From: Duganella sp. 1224
GTDB lineage: Bacteria > Pseudomonadota > Gammaproteobacteria > Burkholderiales > Burkholderiaceae_D
Assembly: GCF_013408245.1 (NCBI RefSeq)
Contig: NZ_JACBYS010000001.1
Location: forward strand, 930,001-994,000
DNA: 64,000 bases
Direction of reading: 5' to 3'
Under the pieces are notes generated by a model. The model saw only the letters and a list, made by a program, of their open reading frames with translations, did not search any database and had not been told where the DNA came from. Positions 40,801-49,704 of the stretch are shown in pieces; the first letter of the stretch is position 1, and each line of letters starts with the position of its first letter. Made by a program: the position numbers and the translations under genes.

Positions 40801-41257
40801 GGCCGACAAGCAGGGCAAGCCGCGCGGCGACAAACTGATTGCGATGTGGCTGCGCCAGCTGGCAATATCGGCCACCGGCATGCAGGTCACCGGGTACCTG
40901 GTGGCGCGTGACGCCATCGTCACCATGCGGCCGCTGGACGCGGAAATGGCACAGGAAGCGCTGCGCGAGCTGGTCTGCCTGTGGCGCGACGGCATGAACC
41001 GGCCGCTGCCCACCGCCTGCAAAACCGCGCTGGCGCTGGTGCAGGAAGGCGACCCGCGCATGACCTACGACGGCGACGGCCATGAGCGCCAGGGCGAAAA
41101 CCAGGAACTGTGCCTCAAGCGCATGTGGCCAGACTACGCCGCGCTCGGCGCCGAACCGGATTTCCACGACGTCTCGGGCGCGCTGTATGGGCCGCTGGCG
41201 GAGTGGATGGCACACGACATCACGATAGAAAAGATTGAAGGCGAGGGCGCGGCATGA
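37835..41257 (+). CDS. recC: RecBCD subunit RecC
   Basis: 1,140 residues, close to the E. coli RecC length. The N-terminus begins LLILHGNQMEQL and continues LVQSNGVAEWLK, as in RecC. RecC has a helicase-like fold without Walker motifs and recognises Chi sites as the complex unwinds DNA at double-strand breaks; a PD-(D/E)XK-like inactive nuclease domain lies at the C-terminus. The stop overlaps the recB start as ATGA, the usual recC-recB-recD gene order in beta- and gammaproteobacteria. No clear strong ribosome-binding site precedes the ATG. Confidence 0.96.
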   Translation: MHPGITPGLLILHGNQMEQLRAAVFQWLRNHPLGALESEIFLVQSNGVAEWLKIALAEEVGICAASRVALPARFLWDAYRGMLGRERVPPISAFDKGPLTWRLMRLLPTLLADPVFAPLRHFLADGEAERRLQLAERLADLFDQYQVYRADWLDDWAAGRDQLRSARGDVTPLPDDQRWQGQLWRAVIADVAPHERGLGRATVHTEFVRASAAGEAPLGRLPRRVVIFGVSALPFQTLEALASISRYTQVLLAVPNPCQYYWGDIIEGRDLLRSAHRRQQLRNGQDLGQIPLEELHAHSHPLLASWGRQGRDFVRMLDEFDEAAQARAADNDQVAPLRVDLFSDGMGDTLLTQVQAAVRELLPMSEHPHTPPPDSDRSIEFHVTHSVQREVEVLHDQLLKMFADAGDSGRPLRPRDVVVMVPDIDTFSAAIHAVFAQHRRSDPRYIPFEIGDVNDRSVNPLLVALEWLLRLPQQRCRQSEVRDLLDVPALAARFGLHDDDLPTLGRWIEGSGVRWGLDQRHRSGLGLGPAGEQNAWIFGVRRMLLGYASGAGDSFAGIEPYGEVGGLDAALAGSLAQLVEALLHWRAVLAESRSPAEWGEQARALLAAFFQAGEEGDRLTLAQLDDALKKWLDTCDGAGYEEAVPLAVLREAWLGLMDEPTLNHQFVSGGVTFCTLMPMRAVPFRVVCLLGMNDGDFPRRAPKADFDLLAQPGMARPGDRSRRDDDRYLMLEAVLAARDKLYISWVGRNVRDNSEQPPSVLVSQLRDYLVNGWGLALKQRTTEHALQPFSRRYFEDGGLLTYAREWREAHGDEVTETEAAELPPFDIDDKFRLKLGGLVNFVRQPVRFFFRQRLGVMFGEAALVGEDEEPFSLNALERYLLEDTLLDDADTPEDIDQVYDKLTQRAERLAREGVLPIGLVGQQYQHQLVQALVPVRVAWLTLRQHYALPAPKVALNLVLAGVPLDDWIDQLRRNHGGDTVWLAQMSSRVADKQGKPRGDKLIAMWLRQLAISATGMQVTGYLVARDAIVTMRPLDAEMAQEALRELVCLWRDGMNRPLPTACKTALALVQEGDPRMTYDGDGHERQGENQELCLKRMWPDYAALGAEPDFHDVSGALYGPLAEWMAHDITIEKIEGEGAA

Positions 41258-44200
41258 GCAACACGGCAAACCAACTGGCGCCGCTGACCTTTCCGCTGCA
41301 TGGCTCGCGCCTGATCGAGGCCAGCGCCGGCACCGGCAAGACCTGGACCATCGCCGCGCTGTACGTGCGGCTGGTGCTGGGCCATGGCGGCGACAACGGC
41401 TACCTGCGGCCGCTGCTGCCGGCCGATATCCTGGTGATGACCTTCACCCGCGCCGCTACGCGCGAGCTGTCCAACCGGGTGCGCGAACGGCTGGTGGAAG
41501 CGGCCGCCTACTTCCGCGCCCCCGAGCCGAGGGCGAAGCGCGATGAGTACCTGGACCAGATCCTCGAATCCTATCCCGACCACGCCTTGCAGCAGCAGGC
41601 CGCGCACCGCCTGCAGCTGGCGGCGGAGACGATGGACGAAGCGGCCATCTTCACCATCGACGCCTGGTGCCAGCGCATGCTGCGCGAACACGCCTTCGAC
41701 AGCGGCAACCTGTTTGACGAAGAACTGGTCAGCGACGAGCAGGCGCTGTTCGAGGACGCCGCGCACGATTACTGGCGCCAGCAGGTGTATCCGCTCAACG
41801 CGGCCGCGCTGGAAGCGCTGCTGTCCTGCTGGGCGGACGTCGGCGCGCTGAAAAAATCGATCCGCGACCTGGTGCGCCGCGCCGACATCATCGGCGACGC
41901 CGCCGGCCGCGGTGAGCCGCTGGGCGTATTGATCGCCGGCGTGCAGCGCGCGCAGCAAGCCAGGCTGGCGGAACTGAAGGCCGGCTGGCACGAACGCGCC
42001 GACCGCATGGAGCAGTGGATCGCCGCCCACCGCGCGGTGGACCCGAAGTGCTTCAATGGCAACAAGATGCGCGCGGAGTCGCTGGTCAACTGGTTCAACG
42101 GGCTGCGCGCATGGGCGCTGGATCCCGTCAGCGTGCGGCCGGATATCTCGGACACGGCGTGGAACCGCCTCACCACCGAGGGCATCGAAGACGCGTTCTC
42201 GAAGAACTTCAGCGCGGTGGTGCCGGATGACTTCGAGGCCACGCTGCCGCTGAAATTTGCGCTGGCCGAGATGGAACCGCTGGCGCATGCGCTGTACCGC
42301 CACGCGGCGGCGGCGGTGGCCGACCGCATGGCCGAGCTGAAAAAGCGCAATCGCCAGTTCGGCTTCGCCGACATGCTGGACCGCCTGAACGCCGCCCTGC
42401 AAGGCGACAACGGCGCCGCGCTGCGCAAGCGCATCACCGATCAATACCCGGTGGCGCTGGTCGACGAATTCCAGGACACGGCGCCCAACCAGTACCAGAT
42501 TTTCAATCAGCTGTACCGCGTGGCCGACAACGACCCGCACACTGGCCTGTTCCTGATCGGCGACCCGAAGCAATCGATTTACGGCTTCCGCGGCGCCGAC
42601 ATCCACAGCTACCTGTCGGCGCGCCGCGCCACCGCCGGCCGCCATTACCAGCTGACGACCAACTTCCGCTCGACCAAGCCGGTGGTGGACGCGGTCAACC
42701 ACCTGTTCCTGCATGCCGAGGGGCGCGCGCCGGAAGAGGGCTTTGCGCGCGGCGCTTTCCGTTTCCGCGACCCGGTCACGCGCGAGAACCCGCTGCCGTT
42801 CGACGCGGTCGGCGCCAAGGGCCGCAAGGAACGCATGGTCGATGCAAACGGCGACGTGCCGGCGCTGACCATCGCCTGCAGCACCGCGCAGGATCTGAAG
42901 AGCGACAACTACCGCGAATTCTTCGCCGCCCACTGCGCGGAAGACATCGTCGCCCGCCTGAACGACGAGCGCGCGCAATTCGTCGGCGGTGACGGCGGCC
43001 CGCACCGGCTGCAGCCGGCTGACATCGCGGTGCTGGTGCGCGATCGCAAGGAAGCCGCCGCCATCCGCCGCGCGCTGCAACGGCGAGGCGTGCCGAGCGT
43101 CTACCTGTCCGACAAGGATTCGGTCACCGACAGCGAGGAGGCGGCCGACGTGCTGCGCTGGCTGTCGGCCGTCGCCAATCCGCTCGACGGCACGCTGGCG
43201 CGCGCCGCCTTCGCCACCCGCACCGCCGGCCTGCCGCTGGCCGAACTGGCGCGCCTGTCGTCCGACGAACTGGCGTGGGAAGAGCGCGTCGAACAACTCA
43301 AGGCGCTGCACATCGTCTGGCAGCGCCAGGGCGTGCTGGCCATGCTGCGCCGCTTCATCCACGAACTGGGTCTGCCGGCGGCGCTGCTGCAACAGGTGGG
43401 CGGCGAGCGCCGTCTGACCAATCTGCTGCACCTGGCCGAACTGCTGCAATCGGCCAGCCGCCAGCTGGATGGCGAACAGGCGCTGATACGCTGGCTGGCC
43501 GAACAGATCGAAGGCGGCGAGGGCGGCGGCGATGAGCGCGTGCTGCGGCTGGAAAGCGACGCGGAACTGGTCAAGGTGGTTACCGTGCACAAGTCGAAAG
43601 GCCTGGAGTATCCGCTGGTGTACCTGCCGTTTGCCGTCAGCCTGCGCAAGGCGGCGCGGCGCAACCGCAGCTTCTTCGAATTCAGCGACGACGACGGCGT
43701 GCGCCACATCGACATGGCGCTGACCGACACCGCGCTGGACCTGGTGGAACGCGCGCGCCTGCAGGAAGACCTGCGCCTGATGTACGTGGCGCTGACGCGC
43801 GCGCGCCACTTCCTGTGGCTGGGCGTGGCCGCGCTGCCGCTGCCCAAGGGCGCCGGCAACACGCTGCACGACTCCGCGCTCGGCTACCTGCTGACCGGCG
43901 GCGCGCCACTGGCGGCGGAACTGCTGCTGGAGCGCTGGCAGCATGCGTGCAAGGACTGCGCCGACATCGCCATCACCACGCTGGCGGCCGACGACAAGTC
44001 CATCACGCGCCTCAGCCGCGTCGAGCGGCGCAAGCCCTTGCTGGAACAGGCGCCGTACGGCGGCCAATTCGAGCGCGACTGGTCGGTGGGCAGTTTCAGC
44101 TCGCTGGCGCGGCGCACCGGCCCCACCGGCACCATCAGCGCCGCCGGTCCGGTGCCACGCGACGCCCTGCAGGAAAAGCTGCTGGAAGACGGCGACCAGC

Positions 44201-44955
44201 CGGCCATCGCGCTGCCAACCCGGGTGGAGGACACGCCGTGGCATCGCTTCCCGCGCGGCTCGGTGCCCGGCAACTTCCTGCACGAGCAGCTGGAGTGGAT
44301 GGGACAGGAAGGCTTTGCCATCGTCGACGACGAGCAGTTCGCGGCGCGCCTGGCGCGCCGCGTGGAGCGCGCCGGCTGGGGCAACCGGCTGGACGACACG
44401 CTGGCGTGGCTGCGCGAAATCGCCGCCACGCCGCTGCCGCACCTGAACGCGCCGCTCAGCGCCATCGTCGCGCCGCTGCCGGAGATGGAGTTCTGGTTCC
44501 CGAGCGAGCGCCTGGCGACGGGCGCGCTGGACCGGCTGTGCGCCACGCATCTGCTGGGCGGCGCCACGCGTCCCGCGCTGCCGGAGCGCGCGCTGCACGG
44601 CATGCTGAAAGGCTTCTGCGACCTGGTGTTCGAGCACCAAGGGCGCTACTGGATCCTCGACTACAAGTCCAACGCGCTGGGCGGCGGCGACGCCAGCTAC
44701 CACGAGCCGGCGCTGATCAATGCCATGGCCGACCACCGCTACGACATCCAGGGCGCGATCTACATGCTGGCGCTGCACCGGCTGCTGCAAAGCCGCCTGG
44801 GCGATGCGTACGACCCGGCCACGCAGCTGGGCGGCGCCATCTTCATGTTCCTGCGCGGCATAGGCAACCCGCAAACGCGCGGCTGCTACTGGATCGCGCC
44901 GGATCCCGAACTGCTGGATGGACTGGATAATCTGCTGGGTGCACCTCATGAGTAA
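41254..44955 (+). CDS. recB: RecBCD subunit RecB, helicase-nuclease
   Basis: 1,233 residues. UvrD-type helicase: Walker A ASAGTGKTWT (23-32), VDEFQDTAPNQYQIF as Walker B, GDPKQSIYGFRGAD, and VHKSKGLEYPLVYLPF as a later motif. The C-terminal nuclease active site is present as LDYKSN around Asp1136 and Lys1138. RecB is the 3'-5' motor and the only nuclease of the complex that loads RecA after Chi. The start overlaps recC by 4 bp and the end overlaps recD by 8 bp, so all three are co-translated. Confidence 0.97.
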   Translation: MSNTANQLAPLTFPLHGSRLIEASAGTGKTWTIAALYVRLVLGHGGDNGYLRPLLPADILVMTFTRAATRELSNRVRERLVEAAAYFRAPEPRAKRDEYLDQILESYPDHALQQQAAHRLQLAAETMDEAAIFTIDAWCQRMLREHAFDSGNLFDEELVSDEQALFEDAAHDYWRQQVYPLNAAALEALLSCWADVGALKKSIRDLVRRADIIGDAAGRGEPLGVLIAGVQRAQQARLAELKAGWHERADRMEQWIAAHRAVDPKCFNGNKMRAESLVNWFNGLRAWALDPVSVRPDISDTAWNRLTTEGIEDAFSKNFSAVVPDDFEATLPLKFALAEMEPLAHALYRHAAAAVADRMAELKKRNRQFGFADMLDRLNAALQGDNGAALRKRITDQYPVALVDEFQDTAPNQYQIFNQLYRVADNDPHTGLFLIGDPKQSIYGFRGADIHSYLSARRATAGRHYQLTTNFRSTKPVVDAVNHLFLHAEGRAPEEGFARGAFRFRDPVTRENPLPFDAVGAKGRKERMVDANGDVPALTIACSTAQDLKSDNYREFFAAHCAEDIVARLNDERAQFVGGDGGPHRLQPADIAVLVRDRKEAAAIRRALQRRGVPSVYLSDKDSVTDSEEAADVLRWLSAVANPLDGTLARAAFATRTAGLPLAELARLSSDELAWEERVEQLKALHIVWQRQGVLAMLRRFIHELGLPAALLQQVGGERRLTNLLHLAELLQSASRQLDGEQALIRWLAEQIEGGEGGGDERVLRLESDAELVKVVTVHKSKGLEYPLVYLPFAVSLRKAARRNRSFFEFSDDDGVRHIDMALTDTALDLVERARLQEDLRLMYVALTRARHFLWLGVAALPLPKGAGNTLHDSALGYLLTGGAPLAAELLLERWQHACKDCADIAITTLAADDKSITRLSRVERRKPLLEQAPYGGQFERDWSVGSFSSLARRTGPTGTISAAGPVPRDALQEKLLEDGDQPAIALPTRVEDTPWHRFPRGSVPGNFLHEQLEWMGQEGFAIVDDEQFAARLARRVERAGWGNRLDDTLAWLREIAATPLPHLNAPLSAIVAPLPEMEFWFPSERLATGALDRLCATHLLGGATRPALPERALHGMLKGFCDLVFEHQGRYWILDYKSNALGGGDASYHEPALINAMADHRYDIQGAIYMLALHRLLQSRLGDAYDPATQLGGAIFMFLRGIGNPQTRGCYWIAPDPELLDGLDNLLGAPHE

Positions 44956-46891
44956 GGAATTTTTCGCGCAGGTTGACCTGCTGACCGAGGCCGGCCAGTT
45001 GCGCCGCCTGAGCGGCGCATTTGCGCGCTTCATCGCCTCGCTGGGCGACAGCGCGCCGCAACTGATGGCGGCCTGCGTGCTGCTGTCCGAACTGGAAGGG
45101 CGCGGCCACAGCTGCCTGATGCTGGATGAACTGAACGGCGACCCGGCCGCGCTGCTGGGCTGGAGCGGCGACGAATGGCACGCGCTGCGCGCCGCGGTGG
45201 GCGACTGGCCGGCCGACACCGCTCGCTGGTGTGTGCTGCTGGCGCGCTGTCCGCAGGTGTGGCCGGTGGGCGGGGAGCAGGCCAGCCAGCCGCTGGTGCT
45301 GGATGGCGAACGGCTGTACCTGCGCCGCTACTGGCTGGACGAGCGCCACGTGGCCGACTCGGTGCGCGCCCGCGCGCTGGGCGGCGTGCTGGCCGCCGAC
45401 GACGACGCCCGCACCAGCGACATCCGCCGCTGGCTGGACACGCTGTTCCCGCACGCGGCGCGTGGCGGCGGCGTCGACTGGCAGAAGATCGCCTGCGCGG
45501 TGGCCATGCGCGGCAAGCTGGGCATCATCACCGGCGGGCCCGGCACCGGCAAGACCTACACGGTGGCGCGCCTGCTGGCCCTGCTGTTTGCCACGGCCGG
45601 CGCCGAGCAGGACGGTTTGCGCGTGGCGATGGCCGCGCCCACCGGCAAGGCGGCGGCACGGCTCAAACAGTCGATCGACAGCGCGCTGGATGAACTGGCG
45701 GAGAAGGTCGGCGACGCGCTGCCGCTGCGCGAGCTGGCGGCCCGCATGGGCGCGGCGCGCACGCTGCACAGTTTGCTTGGGGCGCGGCCGGATACGCGCG
45801 CATTCCAGCACCATGCCGGCAACCAGCTGGAGGTGGACGTGCTGATCGTCGACGAAGCCTCCATGATTCACCTGGAAATGATGTCGGCGCTGCTGGCCGC
45901 GTTGCCGGATACCGCCACGCTGATCCTGCTCGGCGACAAGGACCAGCTGGCGTCGGTGGAAGCGGGCGCGGTGCTGGGCGACTTGTGCCACAACGCCGAG
46001 GCGGGCGAGTATCTGCCGGAAACGCTGTCGTACGTGGAGGCGGCCACCGGCCAGCGCATACCGGACAGCTTCGAGGGGCGCGGTGGACCGATCGCCCAGC
46101 AGACCGTGATGCTGCGCGAAAGCCGCCGCTTTGGCGGGCCGATCGGCGCGCTGGCGCTGGCGGTCAATGCCGGCGACGCCGCTGGCGCGATCGATGTATT
46201 GCGCGAGGGGAAAGACGGCAAGGTGGCCTGGACCGACCTGGCGCAGCAGGCGGACATGCTGCAACTGGCGCTGCAAGGTTATCGCGAGTATTTGCAGTTG
46301 ATGAAAAATCCGCCGGCCGCAGGCGATGAAGTCGCACAACTTGCTTGGGTAAAATCCGTGCTGCAGCGCTTCGAGGCCTTCCGCATCCTGTGCGCGGTGC
46401 GCGAGGGCGAGTGGGGCGTCTCGGGCCTGAACGATGCGATTGAACAAAGATTGCAGTCGGCCGGCCTGCTGAAGCGGACTGGTGAATGGTATGTCGGACG
46501 GCCGGTGATGGTCACGCGTAACGATTACGCCACCGGCGTGTTCAACGGCGACATCGGGCTGACCTTGCCGGATCCGGCGCGGCCGGGCGCGTTGCGGGTG
46601 TACTTTTCGGAAGGCGAGGCGGTGCGCAGCGTGCTGGCCACGCGCCTGAGAAATGTGGAGACGGCGTTTGCGATGACGGTGCACAAATCGCAGGGATCGG
46701 AGTTTGCGCACACGGCCATGGTGCTGCCGAAAGACGGCGGCGGGATGCTGACGCGGGAGCTGATCTACACCGGCATCACGCGGGCGCGTGACTACTTTAC
46801 ATTACTGACCCCGAACGGGCAGGTGCTGCTGGAAGCGATAGGGCAGCGGACCCAGCGGGCGAGCGGCTTGCGGCTGCAGTTGGCGGGGTGA
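44948..46891 (+). CDS. recD: RecBCD subunit RecD, 5'-3' helicase
   Basis: 647 residues from ATG 44948. SF1B helicase: Walker A GIITGGPGTGKTYTVAR (193-209), VDEASMIHLEMM as Walker B, LGDKDQLASVEAG, and the C-terminal AMTVHKSQGSEF. RecD is the fast 5'-3' motor of the RecBCD enzyme. The start lies 8 bp inside the end of recB. An upstream ATG (44918) exists but would overlap recB by 38 bp and add ten unrelated residues. The gene converges on the PBP7-type endopeptidase, with a palindromic element in the gap. Confidence 0.96.
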   Translation: MSKEFFAQVDLLTEAGQLRRLSGAFARFIASLGDSAPQLMAACVLLSELEGRGHSCLMLDELNGDPAALLGWSGDEWHALRAAVGDWPADTARWCVLLARCPQVWPVGGEQASQPLVLDGERLYLRRYWLDERHVADSVRARALGGVLAADDDARTSDIRRWLDTLFPHAARGGGVDWQKIACAVAMRGKLGIITGGPGTGKTYTVARLLALLFATAGAEQDGLRVAMAAPTGKAAARLKQSIDSALDELAEKVGDALPLRELAARMGAARTLHSLLGARPDTRAFQHHAGNQLEVDVLIVDEASMIHLEMMSALLAALPDTATLILLGDKDQLASVEAGAVLGDLCHNAEAGEYLPETLSYVEAATGQRIPDSFEGRGGPIAQQTVMLRESRRFGGPIGALALAVNAGDAAGAIDVLREGKDGKVAWTDLAQQADMLQLALQGYREYLQLMKNPPAAGDEVAQLAWVKSVLQRFEAFRILCAVREGEWGVSGLNDAIEQRLQSAGLLKRTGEWYVGRPVMVTRNDYATGVFNGDIGLTLPDPARPGALRVYFSEGEAVRSVLATRLRNVETAFAMTVHKSQGSEFAHTAMVLPKDGGGMLTRELIYTGITRARDYFTLLTPNGQVLLEAIGQRTQRASGLRLQLAG

Positions 46892-46948
46892 GCCAAAATC
46901 TGGCACCCACCCCATGTGCTTTTGCCTCTGCGCCCGCGTCACCACTTA

Positions 46949-46979
46949 GGGGTCGGACCCCGTACGGGGTCAGACCCCG
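46949..46979. repeat. Double GGGGTC-GACCCC palindrome (REP-like)
   Basis: Two palindromic units, GGGGTCGGACCCC (46949-46961) and GGGGTCAGACCCC (46966-46978), flank a CGTACG-type centre, and the whole is nearly palindromic. It sits between the convergent recD and PBP7 genes. It shares the GGGGTCAG core with the long palindrome at 16.15 kb. It could act as a REP-type element limiting transcription between converging genes. Confidence 0.85.
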
Positions 46980-47024
46980 CCTGGCCGTGCGGGTTTGGCC
47001 CAGGCCGTGCGCAGTCGCCCCAAC

Positions 47025-47900
47025 TCACATCGCGCGACGCGTGCGCTTGCTGCGCTTGACCGCTTTCTTCTTGGTCGTCACCGACGCCTTCATCACCTTT
47101 GGTTTCTCATCCGGCCCGGCAATCAGGCGGCGAATCTTGATGGCATCCATATTCCGCACCGAATTCGCGCCGGCATTCAGCAGCACCAGCGTATTATTCT
47201 TGCCGCCCGACTTGAAGCGCATGATCAGGCAACGGCCCGCCTCCTCTGTATAACCGGTCTTGGACAGCCCCACATCCCAGCCCTTGGCGCCAACCAGGCG
47301 ATTGGTGTTGTGATACTCCACCTTGCGGCCCTTGATCTTGATGATGTCCTTGGTATCGGTGGTGATCCGGCGAATGTCCGGATAGGCCGATGCCGCCGTG
47401 GCGATCTTCACCAGGTCGCTGGCGGTCGACATATTATGCGGCGACAAGCCGGTCGGCTCCTCGATCACCGTCTGGGTCAGTCCCAGCGCCTTGATCTTGG
47501 CGCGCACCGCCATGCGGAACGCCGGCAGGCCGCCCGGATAGGTCCGGCCCAGCGAGGCGGCCGCGCGGTTGTCCGACGACATCAGCGCCAGTTGCAGCAC
47601 ATCGCCGCGCGACAACTCGGCGCCGACCGGCACGCGCGAAGCGCTGTGTTTCAGCATATCCACGTCGGCGCGGTCGATTTCAATGGTTTCATCCATGTCC
47701 TGCTTGGCATCCAGCACGACCATGGCGGTCATCAGCTTGGTCAGCGAAGCGATCGGGACTTGGGCGTTGGCGTTTTTTTCCAACAACACTTTGCCGGTGC
47801 CGTCTTCAACGACCAGCGCCGACTGCGAACCGAGCGGCACGGCGGCGAAGGTCACCGCGGTAAACGAACTCAGCAATACAGCAACAATTTTCTTCAGCAT
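47025..47900 (-). CDS. pbpG: D-alanyl-D-alanine endopeptidase (PBP7-type)
   Basis: 291 residues with a signal peptide (1-20). All three penicillin-binding motifs are intact: SLTK with Ser52 and Lys55, SDN at 109-111, and KTG at 214-216. This size and spacing match the low-molecular-mass PBP7/PbpG endopeptidases that cut D-Ala-mDAP cross-links in the periplasm during wall remodelling. The C-terminus carries a Lys/Arg-rich tail of about 25 residues (KKKAVKRSKRTRR), which may bind teichoic or nucleic polyanions or the membrane surface. It faces recD tail to tail. Confidence 0.93.
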   Translation of the reverse strand: MLKKIVAVLLSSFTAVTFAAVPLGSQSALVVEDGTGKVLLEKNANAQVPIASLTKLMTAMVVLDAKQDMDETIEIDRADVDMLKHSASRVPVGAELSRGDVLQLALMSSDNRAAASLGRTYPGGLPAFRMAVRAKIKALGLTQTVIEEPTGLSPHNMSTASDLVKIATAASAYPDIRRITTDTKDIIKIKGRKVEYHNTNRLVGAKGWDVGLSKTGYTEEAGRCLIMRFKSGGKNNTLVLLNAGANSVRNMDAIKIRRLIAGPDEKPKVMKASVTTKKKAVKRSKRTRRAM

Positions 47901-48079
47901 AGGGTATTCGGGGAATAGGGAGTCTATCGGACGCGTCTGGGCGACGCGGCGCGCGTAAAAGTTCTAGCTATACGGCAATATTCTCTAAGGATAGACAATA
48001 TCATTAAAGTGGCTTCTCGTCTATTGTGTCTAAGTACCGGATTCTTATAAATTTATTAGACGTTAAGCCAGCATTAAGC

Positions 48080-48117
48080 AAAAAAGCCCTGAGACGGGAG
48101 GACTCAGGGCTTTTTTT
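48080..48117. terminator. Bidirectional intrinsic terminator
   Basis: GCCCTGAG / CTCAGGGC stem with a 9-nt loop, flanked by six A residues on the left (48080-48085) and seven T residues on the right (48111-48117). On the minus strand it ends the molbindin transcript; on the plus strand it could stop read-through. It lies 40 bp beyond the molbindin stop codon. Confidence 0.93.
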
Positions 48118-48157
48118 CCGTAGAGCGACCGCGGCGGCGGCCGGGACGGGGGGATGA

Positions 48158-48379
48158 CTAGTTGCCGATCTTGGCGATCGAGACTTCGGTCGATTTCACC
48201 AAGGCAATAACTTCGCTGCCGACCTTCAGATCCAGGTCCTGGATCGAGCGCGAGGTGATGACCGAGGTAACGATGCCGTGCTGGGTTTCCACATCGACTT
48301 CCGAAACCACCGGGCCGAAGATGATTTCCTTGATCTTGCCCCGGAATTGATTGCGTACATTAATTTCAGAAATGGCCAT
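48158..48379 (-). CDS. Molbindin (TOBE-domain molybdate/tungstate-binding protein)
   Basis: 73 residues, essentially one TOBE domain: SEINVRNQFRGKIKEI followed by VVSEVDVETQHGIVTSVITSRSIQDLDLKVGSEVIALVKSTEV. Members form hexamers that bind molybdate or tungstate in the cytoplasm for storage or homeostasis. The TSVITSRS segment is part of the oxyanion pocket. The sulfate-binding protein gene lies 84 bp upstream on the same strand; both proteins bind tetrahedral oxyanions. An AAGGAAGC lies 5-6 nt before the ATG. Confidence 0.93.
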   Translation of the reverse strand: MAISEINVRNQFRGKIKEIIFGPVVSEVDVETQHGIVTSVITSRSIQDLDLKVGSEVIALVKSTEVSIAKIGN

Positions 48380-48463
48380 CGTGCTTCCTTTGTCTGGTTG
48401 ATGAACTACGCTGCCAGATTACGGGCACGCCGGCCGTTTGCAAACGAATGTCTGCGTATATTG

Positions 48464-49483
48464 TTATTTGTTATAGATCTTGTCGAACTCGCCGCCATCG
48501 GCAAAGTGCTTCTTCTGCGCCGCGTCCCAGCCGCCGAACACCTCGTCGATGGTGAACAGGTTGATCTGGCGGAAGCTGGCGTTGTACTTCTTGAAGGCCT
48601 TTTCCGAGCGTGGCCGCAACGAGTGCCTGGCGATGATTTCCTGGCCCTGCTCGCTGTACAGGAAGTTGATGTAGCCGGTGGCCTGCTTGCGCAGGTTGCG
48701 CTTGTCGACCACCTTGTCCACCACCGCCACCGGCGACTCGGCCAGGATCGAGATCGATGGGTAGACCACGTCGAACTTGTCGCCGAATTCGGCGCGCACC
48801 AGGTTCACCTCGTTTTCAAACGTCACCAGCACGTCGCCGATTTCACGCTGGGTGAAGGTGGTGGTGGCGCCGCGCCCGCCGGCGTCCAGCACCGGCACGT
48901 TGTGGAAGATCTTGCCCACCAGGTCGCGCGCCTGCGCCTCGTTGCCGCCTTTCTTGATCACCGAGCCCCACGCGGCCAGGTAGGTATAGCGGCCGTTGCC
49001 GGAGGTCTTGGGGTGCGGAATGATGACCTTGACGCCGGGCTTGGCCAGGTCGGCCCAGTCCTTGATCTGCTTGGGATTGCCCTTGCGCACCAGGTACACC
49101 ATGGTCGAGTAGAACGGCGACGCGTTGTTGGGGAATTTCTTGGCCCAGTCGGCGCTGACCACGCCGCGCTCGACCAGGATGTCGATGTCGTTGGCCTGGT
49201 TCATGGTCACCACCGAGGCTTCCATGCCGTCCGCCACCGAGCGGGCCTGCTTGGACGAGCCGCCGTGCGACTGGTTGACGGTGACGGTCTCGCCAGTGGT
49301 TTTCTTCCACTCGGCGCTGAAGGCGGGATTGATGTCCTTGAACAGTTCGCGCGTGACGTCATAGGCGGCGTTCAGCAGCACGGTGTCGGCCGCCTGCGCC
49401 TGCGGCAGGCCGAACAGCGTGGCCGAGGCGGCCAGGAAGGAGCTGAGGACGAAGCGGCGGGTGGTATTTTTAGTGGTCATCAT
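48464..49483 (-). CDS. sbp: Periplasmic sulfate-binding protein of an ABC transporter
   Basis: 339 residues: signal peptide (1-32, twin Arg RRF then hydrophobic, ending QAQA), then the Sbp/CysP fold. Family marks: LLNAAYDVTRELFKDIN near the N-terminus of the mature protein, QSHGGSSKQARSV as the oxyanion loop, DIDILVERG, and IPHPKTSGNGRYTYLAAWG. It delivers sulfate or thiosulfate to an inner-membrane permease. Permease and ATPase genes are not adjacent, so those parts lie elsewhere. TTTCGTTATA occurs at 49488-49497 and again at 49544-49553 in its upstream region. The symbol is given for the family; cysP is an alternative. Confidence 0.9.
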   Translation of the reverse strand: MMTTKNTTRRFVLSSFLAASATLFGLPQAQAADTVLLNAAYDVTRELFKDINPAFSAEWKKTTGETVTVNQSHGGSSKQARSVADGMEASVVTMNQANDIDILVERGVVSADWAKKFPNNASPFYSTMVYLVRKGNPKQIKDWADLAKPGVKVIIPHPKTSGNGRYTYLAAWGSVIKKGGNEAQARDLVGKIFHNVPVLDAGGRGATTTFTQREIGDVLVTFENEVNLVRAEFGDKFDVVYPSISILAESPVAVVDKVVDKRNLRKQATGYINFLYSEQGQEIIARHSLRPRSEKAFKKYNASFRQINLFTIDEVFGGWDAAQKKHFADGGEFDKIYNK

Positions 49484-49704
49484 GAGCTTTCGTTATAAGT
49501 ACCCGCCCATAGTGTAAAATTTCGCTCCGAAAAGATACGAATTTTTCGTTATATGCTTAGAAGTCAGCCATAAAACGTATATGGATGATTGAAAACATTC
49601 GTGGGCAAGGGCGGTGACACGCTCTAGTCTGGCAGCATCCGACGGCCTTACTCAGCTTGGTGTATAGTCGTCACCAGCACTAAAGTATTGTTTTGTGAGC
49701 GTAC

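Noticed and set aside
41134..45219. Long open frame on the minus strand opposite recB
   Set aside because: An antisense shadow of a conserved gene; its composition is the usual Ala/Arg/Gln-rich artefact of high-GC DNA.
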